Source of the DNA: G963665545 sp963665545
Lineage (GTDB): Bacteria > Pseudomonadota > Gammaproteobacteria > Xanthomonadales > SZUA-36
Assembly: GCA_963665545.2 (NCBI GenBank)
Contig: CAXXKZ010000004.1
Coordinates: 496,001 to 560,000 of the forward strand
Direction of reading: 5' to 3'
DNA length: 64,000 nt
Within the stretch, counting starts at the first letter, position 1. Each line of letters begins with the position of its first letter. Below, piece after piece: positions 35,293 to 43,931 of this stretch. The translations under genes were made by a program, and so were the position numbers. A model generated the notes under the pieces. It ran no database searches. It was not told where the DNA came from and saw nothing but the letters and a program-made list of their open reading frames with translations.

Positions 35293-35980
35293 ACACAAAA
35301 GGCTGCCCGAAGGGTGGCCTTTTTTGTTGGTTGATGTGGTGCGGATGAGATCCGTGTCTGTCGCGGGTGAGATTCCAATGCACAAGGATGTGCAGGTGCC
35401 GCGTAGGGCAGGATGCCCGAGAGCGGCCCGCCGCCTCCACCAACACAAAAGGCTGCCCGAAGGGTGGCCTTTTTTGTTGGTTGATGTGGTGCGGATGAGA
35501 TCCGTGTCTGTCGCGGGTGAGATTCCAATGCACAAGGATGTGCAGGTGCCGCGTAGGGCAGGATGCCCGAGAGCGGCCCGCCGCCTCCACCAACACAAAA
35601 GGCTGCCCGAAGGGTGGCCTTTTTTGTTGGTTGATGTGGTGCGGATGAGATCCGTGTCTGTCGCGGGTGAGATTCCAATGCACAAGGATGTGCAGGTGCC
35701 GCGTAGGGCAGGATGCCCGAGAGCGGCCCGCCGCCTCCACCAACACAAAAGGCTGCCCGAAGGGTGGCCTTTTTTGTTGGTTGATGTGGTGCGGATGAGA
35801 TCCGTGTCTGTCGCGGGTGAGATTCCAACGCACAAGGATGTGCAGGTGCCGCGTAGGGCAGGATGCCCGGGAGCGGCCCGCCGCCTCCACCAACACAAAA
35901 GGCTGCCCGAAGGGTGGCCTTTTTTGTTGGTTGATGTGGTGCGGATGAGATGGGTGTCTGTCGCGGGTAAGATTCCAATG
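35277..35980 (+). repeat. 150-bp tandem array anchored on the ssrA 3' end, 4.7 units
   Basis: Units start at 35281, 35431, 35581, 35731 and 35881 (the last partial, diverging after about 35950). Units 1-3 are identical over 150 bp; unit 4 has two substitutions. Each unit begins with the tmRNA tail CCCGCCGCCTCCACCA and carries the ssrA terminator hairpin, a CGGAT/ATCCG hairpin, TGCACAAGGATGTGCA, and GGGCAGGATGCCC. Because 150 is divisible by 3, several frames stay open across the array; I do not regard these as genes. No integrase gene is adjacent. Confidence 0.95.
35297..35326 (+). terminator. ssrA rho-independent terminator
   Basis: AAAAGGC, inner GCCC/GGGT pairs, GCCTTTTTT. The stem can extend outward with CCAACA/TGTTGG. 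The same hairpin recurs in every unit of the array, at 150-nt intervals. Confidence 0.85.
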
Positions 35981-36042
35981 GGAGGTGAGGCTGGCGGCAT
36001 TGGCCGGGACTGATAGCGCGGAGCATCGATACCCGCCACACA

Positions 36043-36894
36043 TTATCGCAATAGCGTCAAAAAATCCGCCGGTGCGGGAGTTTCAAATACCAGCGGCTTA
36101 TTTGTTCCCGGTTTGGCGATTTTAAGCCGCAAGGCGTGCAGGCCCATTCGCGTACCAGCCTTTCCGTATCGTTGGTCACCTACAACCGAGTGTCCTAGCC
36201 ATGCCAGGTGGGCTCGTATTTGATGCTGGCGGCCTGTGTCCAACTCTACCCGTAAAAGAGTTCGCTGACCAACGCTACGTTCGGTGGTGAAATGGGTGAC
36301 AGCGCGCTTGGCGTCGGGGTGCGGCCCGACATGCATCTTGTAGATTTCCGGGTCGAGGCGCAGCGGTTGATCAATGGTTCCCGCCGCAGGGTTTGGGCAA
36401 CCCTCCACGATCGCGAGGTAGGCTTTTTCCGCGGCCTTCCACCCCTTCATAACCGCCTCCCGCATCTCCCGCGAGGTAGCGAAGAGCAGTACCCCAGAAG
36501 TATCGCGATCAATTCGATGCACCGGCCACAGTTTTATCGACTTGTTTTTACGCGACAGCCGGTCACGCAGTATGCCCAGCGCATGGGACTCCTTGTCTTT
36601 GCCAGATCCAACCGACAACAACCCGGCGGGTTTATTAATGGCTATCAGGTCTCGATCCTCATAGAGGATACCGAGCAGAGGCCGCACGCTGGAAACACCT
36701 CGTGCGGGGGCTTCGACAACAACCTGGTCGCCCACCCGCAGGTCGTGGTCATGTCGGGTAACCTGCTGGCCGTTGACGTTGACGCAACCGTTCTTCAGGC
36801 GCTGCTTGATCGTGCTCCGCGACCAGCCCTGAAGCTGGGCAATAAGGAACGGGATTAGGGTGGTGTTCGACTTGACCGTTAGTCTATCTGTCAT
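36043..36894 (-). CDS. RluA-family pseudouridine synthase
   Basis: 283 aa. N-terminal S4-like RNA-binding domain (GWSRSTIKQRLKNGCVNVNGQQV), then the RluA catalytic domain with HRIDRDTSGVLLFA (catalytic Asp), KAYLAIVEG, and RVELDTGRQHQIRAHLAWLGHSVVGDQRYG. It isomerises uridine in rRNA or tRNA. Whether it acts as RluC, RluD or another paralogue cannot be decided from sequence alone. It faces the tandem array. Confidence 0.9.
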   Translation of the reverse strand: MTDRLTVKSNTTLIPFLIAQLQGWSRSTIKQRLKNGCVNVNGQQVTRHDHDLRVGDQVVVEAPARGVSSVRPLLGILYEDRDLIAINKPAGLLSVGSGKDKESHALGILRDRLSRKNKSIKLWPVHRIDRDTSGVLLFATSREMREAVMKGWKAAEKAYLAIVEGCPNPAAGTIDQPLRLDPEIYKMHVGPHPDAKRAVTHFTTERSVGQRTLLRVELDTGRQHQIRAHLAWLGHSVVGDQRYGKAGTRMGLHALRLKIAKPGTNKPLVFETPAPADFLTLLR

Positions 36895-37018
36895 TGGCGG
36901 TTTTCTATCTCTCGTGCCATGTTACGAAGCCCCCTTACTCAGCCGTATACTATAGGCCAATAATCTGATTAATCTGTGAATGTTCAAATTGGACTGAAGC
37001 GGAATGCGGCGGAAAATA

Positions 37019-38312
37019 ATGTCCAACAATAAGCCGACCCATGTGCGCTGGCGTATCCTCGGCATACTGGTGCTGGCGAGCTTCATTTCCTACACGCTAC
37101 GCTACAACATCTCTACCGCCGCACCGGTAATGATGGCCGACCTTGGTTTGACCGAGATTCAATGGGGTTGGGTGCTGGCGGCCTTTATGACTGGCTACAC
37201 ACTCTTCCAACTTCCGGGCGGCATGTTGGGCGATCGCTTCGGCCCGCGGGTGGTGCTCACCGCGATCGCCGTGCTGTGGTCGGTGTTTACCGCGGCAACA
37301 GCTCTGGTGCCGGGCCTCGAGACTGTATCGATTGGGGTCATCTTCGCCTCACTGATACTGGTGCGGTTCATGGTGGGTGTCGTGCACGCGCCCGTTTACC
37401 CCGCAACCAATCCAGCCATTGTTCGCTGGTTTCCAGTCGGGGGGTGGTCCTTGCCAAATGGTCTCAGCGGTGCAGGCCTCAACTTGGGCGTGGCGTTTTC
37501 GGCTCCGATATTGGCCTGGTCGATCGTGCAATTCGGCTGGCGAGCTTCGTTCTTATTGTTGTCTCCGCTCGGGCTGTTTCTGGCCGCCTTGTGGTGGTGG
37601 AATGCACGGGACAATCCGCACGAACACAAAGCGGTCAATGAGAAGGAGTCCAATCTGATTCAGGCCGGACGAATGAAAGGCCTCAGTGTTGATAACGACC
37701 TCGCACAAATTCATTGGTTGCAGGTACTGAAGAACCGGGACGTGCTGTGGCTGACGCTCTCGTATTTCTGCATGAATTACACCTTTTACGTCGTTTTCAG
37801 TTGGTTTTTCTACTATTTGGTGGAAATCAGACAGTTCTCCATGACAGACGCGGGTTTCGTCACCTCGGCCCAGTGGTTGGGTGGCGCTGCTGGTGCCGCA
37901 TTCGGCGGATGGTTTTGCGACAAGCTGTGCAGACGCATTAGTCTGCGCTGGGGTTGCCGATGGCCAATTATTATCGGTGGAACGGTTTCTGCGGTGTGTC
38001 TGCTTGGTGGGGTGTTGCTCCTTAGCCAGACCATTGCGGTGTCCTTGCTCGTGGCGTGCTTCTTCTTCAATCAGTCAATGGATGCCCCCTTTTGGACGAC
38101 GAGCATGGCTGTCGGTGGCAAATACTCCGGTGCAGTGGGCGGGACAATGAACACGGGCGGTAACGCCATCGGCATCTTCAATGCCTTACTTGTGCCCTGG
38201 ATGGCATTTGTCTTCGGCTGGACCTTTGGCCATTGCTACAGCAGCGATATTCGCACTGCTTGCTGCTGGATTGATCCTACTGGTACGCGCCGATCAACAG
38301 ATCGAACCATGA
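37019..38312 (+). CDS. Major facilitator superfamily transporter, one indel near the C-terminus
   Basis: About 430 aa, 12 transmembrane helices. MFS motif DRFGPRVVLTAIAVLWS after TM2, WNARDNPHEH in the central loop, and a second motif DKLCRRISLRWG. It resembles the ACS/organic-anion symporter group (sugar acids, sialate). The frame shifts at 38226: dropping one G in TTTGGCC restores the last helix (AIATAAIFALLAAGLILLVRA) and a stop at 38310-38312. The uncorrected frame runs to 38404 with no hydrophobic end. ATG 37019 is preferred to 37004. The substrate may be related to the amino-acid enzymes convergent with it. Confidence 0.85.
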
Positions 38313-38324
38313 GCATGCCAAGCT

Positions 38325-39332
38325 TCAACGCAACACACGTTTCGAATGATGCTGCTTATCCGGTGTGGATGCACCCCCGGCGGGGGAGCTGCAGGAACGG
38401 CTAAAGACGGCTTTCGCAATCTGAATGTCCTGAACCGCCACACCGGTGAGGTCGGCGATAGTGATTTGATCGGGGCTCGAGCGGCCGGTGTGCTGGCCGG
38501 AGATTATCGCACCGAGTTCGACCAGGTCTTTTTGCGCGATATGGCCCGCCTCAATGGCGTAGTGGGTTTCTCCATGATCGACACATTGTGACAGTGAATC
38601 CACCACGCATACCTCGGCCCGCGCAAACAGTTCGGCTTCGACTTCCTGTTTGCCATCGGCATCGGCGCCCATGGCCGTGATGTGGGTACCCGGCTGAATC
38701 CATTCGGCCATCACTAATGGCGCCCTGGCGGGCGTAGTGGTCACAATCAGTTGGCTGCCCGAGCACAACGTCTGCAGCTTATCGCACAAACTCACCTCGA
38801 ATCCCTTGCTGCTCATTTCCAGGCAATAGTCCTCGGCCTGATCCGTTCGCCTCGCCCATACCATTGCCCGCTTGCACTGCGTGGCATGGCTGAGGAATTC
38901 GAGCTGCATTCGGGCCTGAAATCCGGCGCCCACAATGCCGATGCGGTCGATGGAAGCGGGTGCCAGGTAGCGCGCACAAATCGTACCTGCAATCGCTGTT
39001 CTGACCTCGGTCAGCCAGCCCTGGTCATCGAGCAGGGCCAGAATTTCCCCGGTTTTGGCCGACATGACGAGCATCAAACCATGTCCGACGGGCAGTCCCA
39101 GTGCCGGGTTATCGAAGAAGCCGGTTGCAATCTTTATCACGAAAATATCATCGCCGTCGATGTAGCCATATTTGATATGGCAATCACCTCGACTTTCGCT
39201 CAGGCCCAGATAGCCAACCGGCGGCACGATGGCCGTTCCTGATGTTAATGCGGCAAATCCCTGTTCGATGAGGGGTATCGCCGCCGGAATGTCCAGCACC
39301 TGTTTGATTGTTGCAAGGTCGATGACTTTCAT
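38325..39332 (-). CDS. Ornithine cyclodeaminase / mu-crystallin family enzyme
   Basis: 335 aa. Conserved ESRGDCHIKYGYIDGDDIFVIKIATGF, the NAD-binding RIGIVGAGFQARMQLEFL, the linker WLTEVRTAIAGTICARYLA, and ADLTGVAVQDIQIAKAV. The family includes ornithine cyclodeaminase, alanine dehydrogenase and ketimine reductases; the substrate is not fixed here. The last 20 residues (after AKAV) are unusual and Ser/Pro-rich, possibly a small frame error. It overlaps the upstream aminotransferase stop by 1 nt, so the two form an operon. Confidence 0.88.
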   Translation of the reverse strand: MKVIDLATIKQVLDIPAAIPLIEQGFAALTSGTAIVPPVGYLGLSESRGDCHIKYGYIDGDDIFVIKIATGFFDNPALGLPVGHGLMLVMSAKTGEILALLDDQGWLTEVRTAIAGTICARYLAPASIDRIGIVGAGFQARMQLEFLSHATQCKRAMVWARRTDQAEDYCLEMSSKGFEVSLCDKLQTLCSGSQLIVTTTPARAPLVMAEWIQPGTHITAMGADADGKQEVEAELFARAEVCVVDSLSQCVDHGETHYAIEAGHIAQKDLVELGAIISGQHTGRSSPDQITIADLTGVAVQDIQIAKAVFSRSCSSPAGGASTPDKQHHSKRVLR

Positions 39333-40475
39333 TACCCGCGCTCCACCGGCGGCAAATCCGCCCAGTCATCCCCGCGCAGGAAATTTGAGACCCGTTCCAG
39401 ACCGGGTTCCAGGTGCTCCCGAGGTGAACCGATTCCGACGCGAAAATAGCCGTCAATACCGTAGACATCCCCTGGGCAAAGCAAGACCCCCTGTTGCTCC
39501 CTCAGCGCATGCACCAGGGCCGTGGAATTGACCTTGCAATCATACTTCACGAAGGCCATGCCGCCCGCCTGAGGGGGCACAAAGGAGACCAGGTCGGCAT
39601 TCTCACGCGCCCATTCAGACAACAGAGCCAGGTTCTGCCGCAGAATCTCCTTGCTGCGACTTAAAACAACCTGTCGCAGACCGGGCTTGAGCACCTTTTC
39701 AACGACGTATTCGCTCACTGTTGAAGTGGTGATTGAGGTGTAGTCTTTGCGCTGCCAGGCTAAGTAGATTTCACTGGCCGGACCAACCAGCCAGCCAATG
39801 CGCAGGCCCGGCAGCGCCATGGCTTTGGAAAGGCCATTGGTCACAATGGCTTTGTCGTACAAGTCCGCGAAACTCTCACCTTCGGGCCCGGCCAATTCCG
39901 AGCCCTTATAGACTTCGTCGGCGTGCAGGTAAATGTCGTTCTCAGCAGCCACCTTGATCAACGCATCCATGTCCTCACGCGTCAATACTGAACCGGTGGG
40001 ATTGTTGGGATTGCATACCGTGATCAGGCGCGTTTTGGCTGAAACCAAATCGCGCAATTCACCCAGGTCCGCACCCCAATTCAGTGCTTCAGTGTGTCTG
40101 ATCGGGCGGGCATTGACGCCCAGGGCACGTGCCCATCCCCATATCTGCAGGTAATTGGGCGTGAAAACGATGATTTCATCGCCAGGTTCCAGCAAGGCCA
40201 TAACCATCAGGAAATTGGCTTCCGCGGAACCGTTGGTGACGATGACGTCATCGGCATCGCGATCCCAGTACAGGTCGGCAATGGTTTGTCGCAACGATAC
40301 CGAACCGTTGGTCCAGCCATACCCCAGCTCCAGCGAAGCCAATTCGCTCAACTCCGATGTGCTGAGCAAATCTATTGAGCGCCATGGGGTGCACACCGCT
40401 GTCGGACAGATTCAATTCGACAGTGTTTTCATAGAGCGACTGGATGCGCTCAAGCGCGAATTCTTCAATTTTCAA
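39332..40475 (-). CDS. PLP-dependent aminotransferase, fold type I, one indel near the start
   Basis: About 380 aa. PLP features: GSAEANFLMVMALLEPGDE, NPNNPTGSVLTREDM, HADEVYKGSE, and the Schiff-base Lys in TNGLSKAMALPGLRIGW. The N-terminal part MKIEEFALERIQSLYENTVELNLSDSGVHPM is in another frame. Dropping one G at CCATGG near 40385 joins it to RSIDLLSTSELSELASLELGYGWTNG. With the ornithine-cyclodeaminase-like gene it suggests a pathway for a non-standard amino acid. Confidence 0.88.
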
Positions 40476-40526
40476 CTGTGATCTCCCGGCGTGCGGCGCT
40501 TGTCAAGATGACAGCACAGCAGCCAC

Positions 40527-41591
40527 TCACTGAAGCTCGAGGATGGCAACAGATTGCATTATGTAGCTTCCAAGCAGTAAGGAGTTGCCGACCTGGTTAA
40601 CGCTGGTGATGGAGTGCAGCCGGCCCTGTGGGGCCTGCAGGTTGGCCACCACATTACCATTAAGATCCAGCGCGATCACGAAACCGTAGCGTTCGGTTGG
40701 GTTGAGCAGCTTGCGCGGCAGCGCCGCCAGAACCTTTCTGATAAAGGGCTGCCCCGACAGCGCCTCCACGCCCGACGTGCGCAATCCCGGAATGGCCACC
40801 CAGAATCTGTCCTTGCCGTTAAAGGACAGGTTATCGGGAAAGCCCGGCAGCCCGCTATGAAACACATCAAAATGGCCGGCGACTTCACCCTTCAGCCACA
40901 GCCTGTGAATCAACCCGGAAAATGTCTCCGCCACCAAGACATAATCCTCGTCCGGGCCCAGGGCGACACCGTTGGCAAACCACAAGTTATCGAGGTGGAC
41001 AGTGACCTCACCGGTTTGAGGAGAGTAGCGCAGCAGGCGTCCCGTGGGCCGCGCTTCGAGCAGGTCGAGCACGTCGTCGCCATAGCCGTGTCGCATCGAG
41101 GCATCGCTGAACCAGACTGTGCCGTCCGTGGCAATATCGAGATCGTCGGCAAAGCCGATTTTCTCGCCATTAACCGAATCGGCCAACACGCTCACGCTGC
41201 CATCGGCCTTGACCGATATCAGCCCCCGGAGCGCATCGACGACGATCAAATCGCCCTCGTCATTGAATTGCATACCCAACGGACGCCCTTCAGTATCGGC
41301 GTATACGGTCCACGCGCCGTCGCGATCAAACCTTACGATGCGACCGTCTTCGAATCCGGTATACATCAGCCCGTCTGGTCCGACCGTCACATCTTCGGGA
41401 CCCACGCCCACCCCATTCAGTAACAGGCGGGCGCCCGAAAGCCTGGTATTGGGAGAAAATTCTCCGCGCAAACCCGCGTTGGGGGCGGGCAACCACGATG
41501 CCGGGTCGATCGGCGAACTAAACCACAGTCCGGTCAACGCGAGCATGAACAGCCCGGCAAAAACCATCAACCACTTAATTGCAATTCGCAT
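40527..41591 (-). CDS. SMP-30/strictosidine-synthase-like beta-propeller protein
   Basis: 354 aa. N-terminal membrane anchor or signal (AIKWLMVFAGLFMLALTGLWF). Repeated propeller strands follow: GPEDVTVGPDGLMYTGFEDGRIVRFD, GFADDLDIATDGTVWFSDAS, FANGVALGPDEDYVLVAE, and PGFPDNLSFNGKDRFWVAI. This family contains gluconolactonases and membrane-associated lactone or ester hydrolases. The reaction is unknown. Next to an SDR on the same strand (3-nt gap). Confidence 0.82.
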   Translation of the reverse strand: MRIAIKWLMVFAGLFMLALTGLWFSSPIDPASWLPAPNAGLRGEFSPNTRLSGARLLLNGVGVGPEDVTVGPDGLMYTGFEDGRIVRFDRDGAWTVYADTEGRPLGMQFNDEGDLIVVDALRGLISVKADGSVSVLADSVNGEKIGFADDLDIATDGTVWFSDASMRHGYGDDVLDLLEARPTGRLLRYSPQTGEVTVHLDNLWFANGVALGPDEDYVLVAETFSGLIHRLWLKGEVAGHFDVFHSGLPGFPDNLSFNGKDRFWVAIPGLRTSGVEALSGQPFIRKVLAALPRKLLNPTERYGFVIALDLNGNVVANLQAPQGRLHSITSVNQVGNSLLLGSYIMQSVAILELQ

Positions 41592-41594
41592 GAA

Positions 41595-42422
41595 TTACTC
41601 AGGCCCGAACATCATGGGCCGCCCCCGTCCGAGAATTTTTTCGTAACTGGCCGGGAATATTCGCACGACCATATCAGCGATCTTCGCGTCCCTGCCGATG
41701 AGGATACGCCTGCGATTTTTGCGTACGCCCTTCAATATCTGTGCGGCCGCCTGCGCCGGAGTAGTCAGTGCAAACTGATCAAAAAGACGCTCATTCTCTT
41801 GCATGGTCTTGCCGAAACGGTCTGACTTGAGGCGTGAGTTGCGCACAATATTGGTCTTGATGCCGCCCGGATGGACACAACTGACGAAGATCGGTGTGTC
41901 CACAAGCTCCATGTGCAGGGCCTCGCTGAAACCCCGCAGGGCAAACTTGGCAGCACAATAAGCGGTTTGGCTGGGCACGCCGAGGATGCCGAAGAGGCTG
42001 GAGATGTTGATGATGTGCGCCTCATTGGCGCGCCTGAGGTAAGGTAGAAAAACGCGCGTGCCGTCTACCACGCCCCAGAAATTGACATCCATCAGCCAGC
42101 GAAAGTCATCCTCATCATCGTAACCGAAGTCACTGATCAATGAGCGGCCGGCATTGTTGAACAACAGGTTGACCTGACCAAAGCGCTCGCTAACGGTCTC
42201 TGCGAAGGTTTCCATCTCGCTGCGGTCGGTGACGTCCAGTACATGGGTGATACAGGCCACCCCGATCTCCCTAACCTGTTCGGCGGTTTCTGACAATCCA
42301 ACCTCGTCCATATCGGCCAGGGCCAATCTGGCCCCCTCACTGGCCAATGCAACCGCCAGCGCACGGCCAATGCCCGACCCGGCACCCGTAATAACCGCGA
42401 CTTTTCCGGTAAATTCTTTCAT
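41595..42422 (-). CDS. Short-chain dehydrogenase/reductase
   Basis: 275 aa. Classical SDR: VAVITGAGSGIGRALAVAL (NAD(P) loop), NNAGRS, a Ser in INISSLFG, and the catalytic YCAAK (Tyr-x-x-x-Lys). Substrate unknown. The start overlaps a truncated alpha/beta-hydrolase frame upstream, which suggests that the original upstream gene was lost. Confidence 0.9.
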   Translation of the reverse strand: MKEFTGKVAVITGAGSGIGRALAVALASEGARLALADMDEVGLSETAEQVREIGVACITHVLDVTDRSEMETFAETVSERFGQVNLLFNNAGRSLISDFGYDDEDDFRWLMDVNFWGVVDGTRVFLPYLRRANEAHIINISSLFGILGVPSQTAYCAAKFALRGFSEALHMELVDTPIFVSCVHPGGIKTNIVRNSRLKSDRFGKTMQENERLFDQFALTTPAQAAAQILKGVRKNRRRILIGRDAKIADMVVRIFPASYEKILGRGRPMMFGPE

Positions 42423-42577
42423 GAAGCTGACCTTGCGTGTGCGACCAAGCCATCGATAAATTCCCCAGGCCAGGCGCCCAGAGTCGTGCTCTGTCCGTGG
42501 ATGAACAGCACAACAGTTCCTGGCTGCCGGTAAATTTCCCAGGCCAGATTGACACCATGGAGTTGTGCGGACGGCAT
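42419..42577 (-). pseudogene. N-terminal remnant of an alpha/beta hydrolase
   Basis: A short frame reads LHGVNLAWEIYRQPGTVVLFIHGQSTTLGAWPGEFIDGLVAHA and stops at the SDR start. The strand-HG-W-EFIDGLV pattern is the first 45 residues of alpha/beta hydrolases of the type that continue with a DNRD turn. Everything after this point is missing. The 5' side lies beside CTAGTGTACTGCATCG (42615-42630), the element end also seen at 10.34 kb. Confidence 0.5.
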
Positions 42578-42637
42578 GGCTGCTGTGGTAGCCCAGTTAC
42601 TTACCCTTGGGCTTCTAGTGTACTGCATCGTAACGGG

Positions 42638-43903
42638 TCAGCCTTGGTCTTCTTCGTCCGCAATTCTGCGAATGTTGCGCACGTGCTCCAGCACCATCCC
42701 CATAACCTCCTCCGCCAGGGCTTGCACCGCAGCGCCTGGTTCACCGCCGCTTGAGGTATTGGTCTGTACGGCCACCGCCATGCCCTTATCGGCAAGTATC
42801 ATCAGGTAGCTGAGCCCGCCGATGCTGCCGCCGCCATGCGAAACCACGTGAATCTTTTCCCCGTCGGGTCCAATATCTTCCCGCAGGTGACTGCGCCAGC
42901 CCAGGGCATAACCATCCGGGTCATCGCCACCCGCAACGCGGGCGATGGGTGTGAAAATCAATTCGCGACTGGCGCCGTTGAGATAATCGTTGTCGAGCAC
43001 CAGGATGCCGGCGCGGACCAGATCGCTGGGCGTTGACAGAAAGCCGCCGCCGGCCCATTTGACACTGAGGTTGACCGGATAGGCCTCGCCGTAGCGGCCG
43101 GCGTCGGTGTTGTAGAAACGGACGCGGTTCTGGGCTTGGCGGCCGAACAGGTCCGGCTGGGTATGGTTCATGCCAGCCGGCTCAAACACTTCGGTGCGCA
43201 TCAGCGTCAGGTAATCCACGCCCGCCGCCGCCTCCATCACCGCACTGAGCAAGTTGAATCCATAGGAACTGTAACTGAAGTTGTCACCCGGACTGAACAG
43301 CAGATCATCGTCACGGAAGACTTCGAGCGCGTCGCCTACCCGGTCGAATTGCTCATCGATAAAGAATTCATGCGGCGGCCACATCAGGACATCTGCCCGA
43401 TAGTGCCGCACACCCGCACTGTGGCTGGCCAGTAAACGGGCAGTGATGGGTTTGTCAAATTCCGGGTAACTGGGCAAATAGTTTTGTATCGGCAGATCGA
43501 CATCGAATTCTTGCCGCTGGACCATGCGGGCCATGGCCATCGTGGTCAGTGCCTTGGCGATACTGCCCGCCCGGTAGCGACTGTTGATGCCTGCCGGGAC
43601 CTCGTTTTCGATATCGGCGAAACCACGCGTGCCGGCCCATACAAGTTCATCATCGACCGCAAAAACCACCGAAATCGAAGGCACGGCCCATTCCAGCAGG
43701 CGGGTGATCAGCAGACGGTCTACTTTGGCGGCCAAGGACCCATAATCGGGCCGGTACAATACTTGTTCACCCGCCTGCTCGAGCCTCGCCGGGAGATCTG
43801 CATGCGTCAGCTGCCATTTCCAGTAAAAATGGCCCAGGGCGCCCACATAGAAAACGACGCCCAGCCCGGCGACCAATCCGACTCTCTTGATGACCGATTT
43901 CAT
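42638..43903 (-). CDS. Serine beta-lactamase-like hydrolase (class C/esterase family)
   Basis: About 421 aa from ATG 43903 (MKSVIKRVGLVAGLGVVFYVGALGHFYW, a membrane anchor). A start at 43975 would overlap the neighbour. SxxK motif in AGSIAKALTTMAMA, Tyr motif in FSYSSYGFNLLS, and KTG-equivalent SHGGGSIGGLSY. Likely a periplasmic esterase or peptidase acting on cell-wall or D-amino-acid substrates; not evidence of antibiotic resistance. Confidence 0.87.
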   Translation of the reverse strand: MKSVIKRVGLVAGLGVVFYVGALGHFYWKWQLTHADLPARLEQAGEQVLYRPDYGSLAAKVDRLLITRLLEWAVPSISVVFAVDDELVWAGTRGFADIENEVPAGINSRYRAGSIAKALTTMAMARMVQRQEFDVDLPIQNYLPSYPEFDKPITARLLASHSAGVRHYRADVLMWPPHEFFIDEQFDRVGDALEVFRDDDLLFSPGDNFSYSSYGFNLLSAVMEAAAGVDYLTLMRTEVFEPAGMNHTQPDLFGRQAQNRVRFYNTDAGRYGEAYPVNLSVKWAGGGFLSTPSDLVRAGILVLDNDYLNGASRELIFTPIARVAGGDDPDGYALGWRSHLREDIGPDGEKIHVVSHGGGSIGGLSYLMILADKGMAVAVQTNTSSGGEPGAAVQALAEEVMGMVLEHVRNIRRIADEEDQG

Positions 43904-43931
43904 TGTTGATCTCGCTGTGAATGGGGCCCGG

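Noticed and set aside
35281..35980. CRISPR array
   Set aside because: Units are 150 bp, directly abutting and identical throughout; there are no unique spacers and no cas genes.
35116..36039. Long open frames on the minus strand over the tandem array (about 300 aa in three frames)
   Set aside because: The 150-bp period is a multiple of three, so any frame open in one unit stays open. The peptides repeat every 50 residues and all three frames are open at once. No ribosome binding site or known domain.
42638..43903. Beta-lactamase resistance gene
   Set aside because: The SxxK/Tyr/HGG pattern is shared by esterases and D-aminopeptidases; it has a membrane anchor and lacks features specific to class C resistance enzymes.
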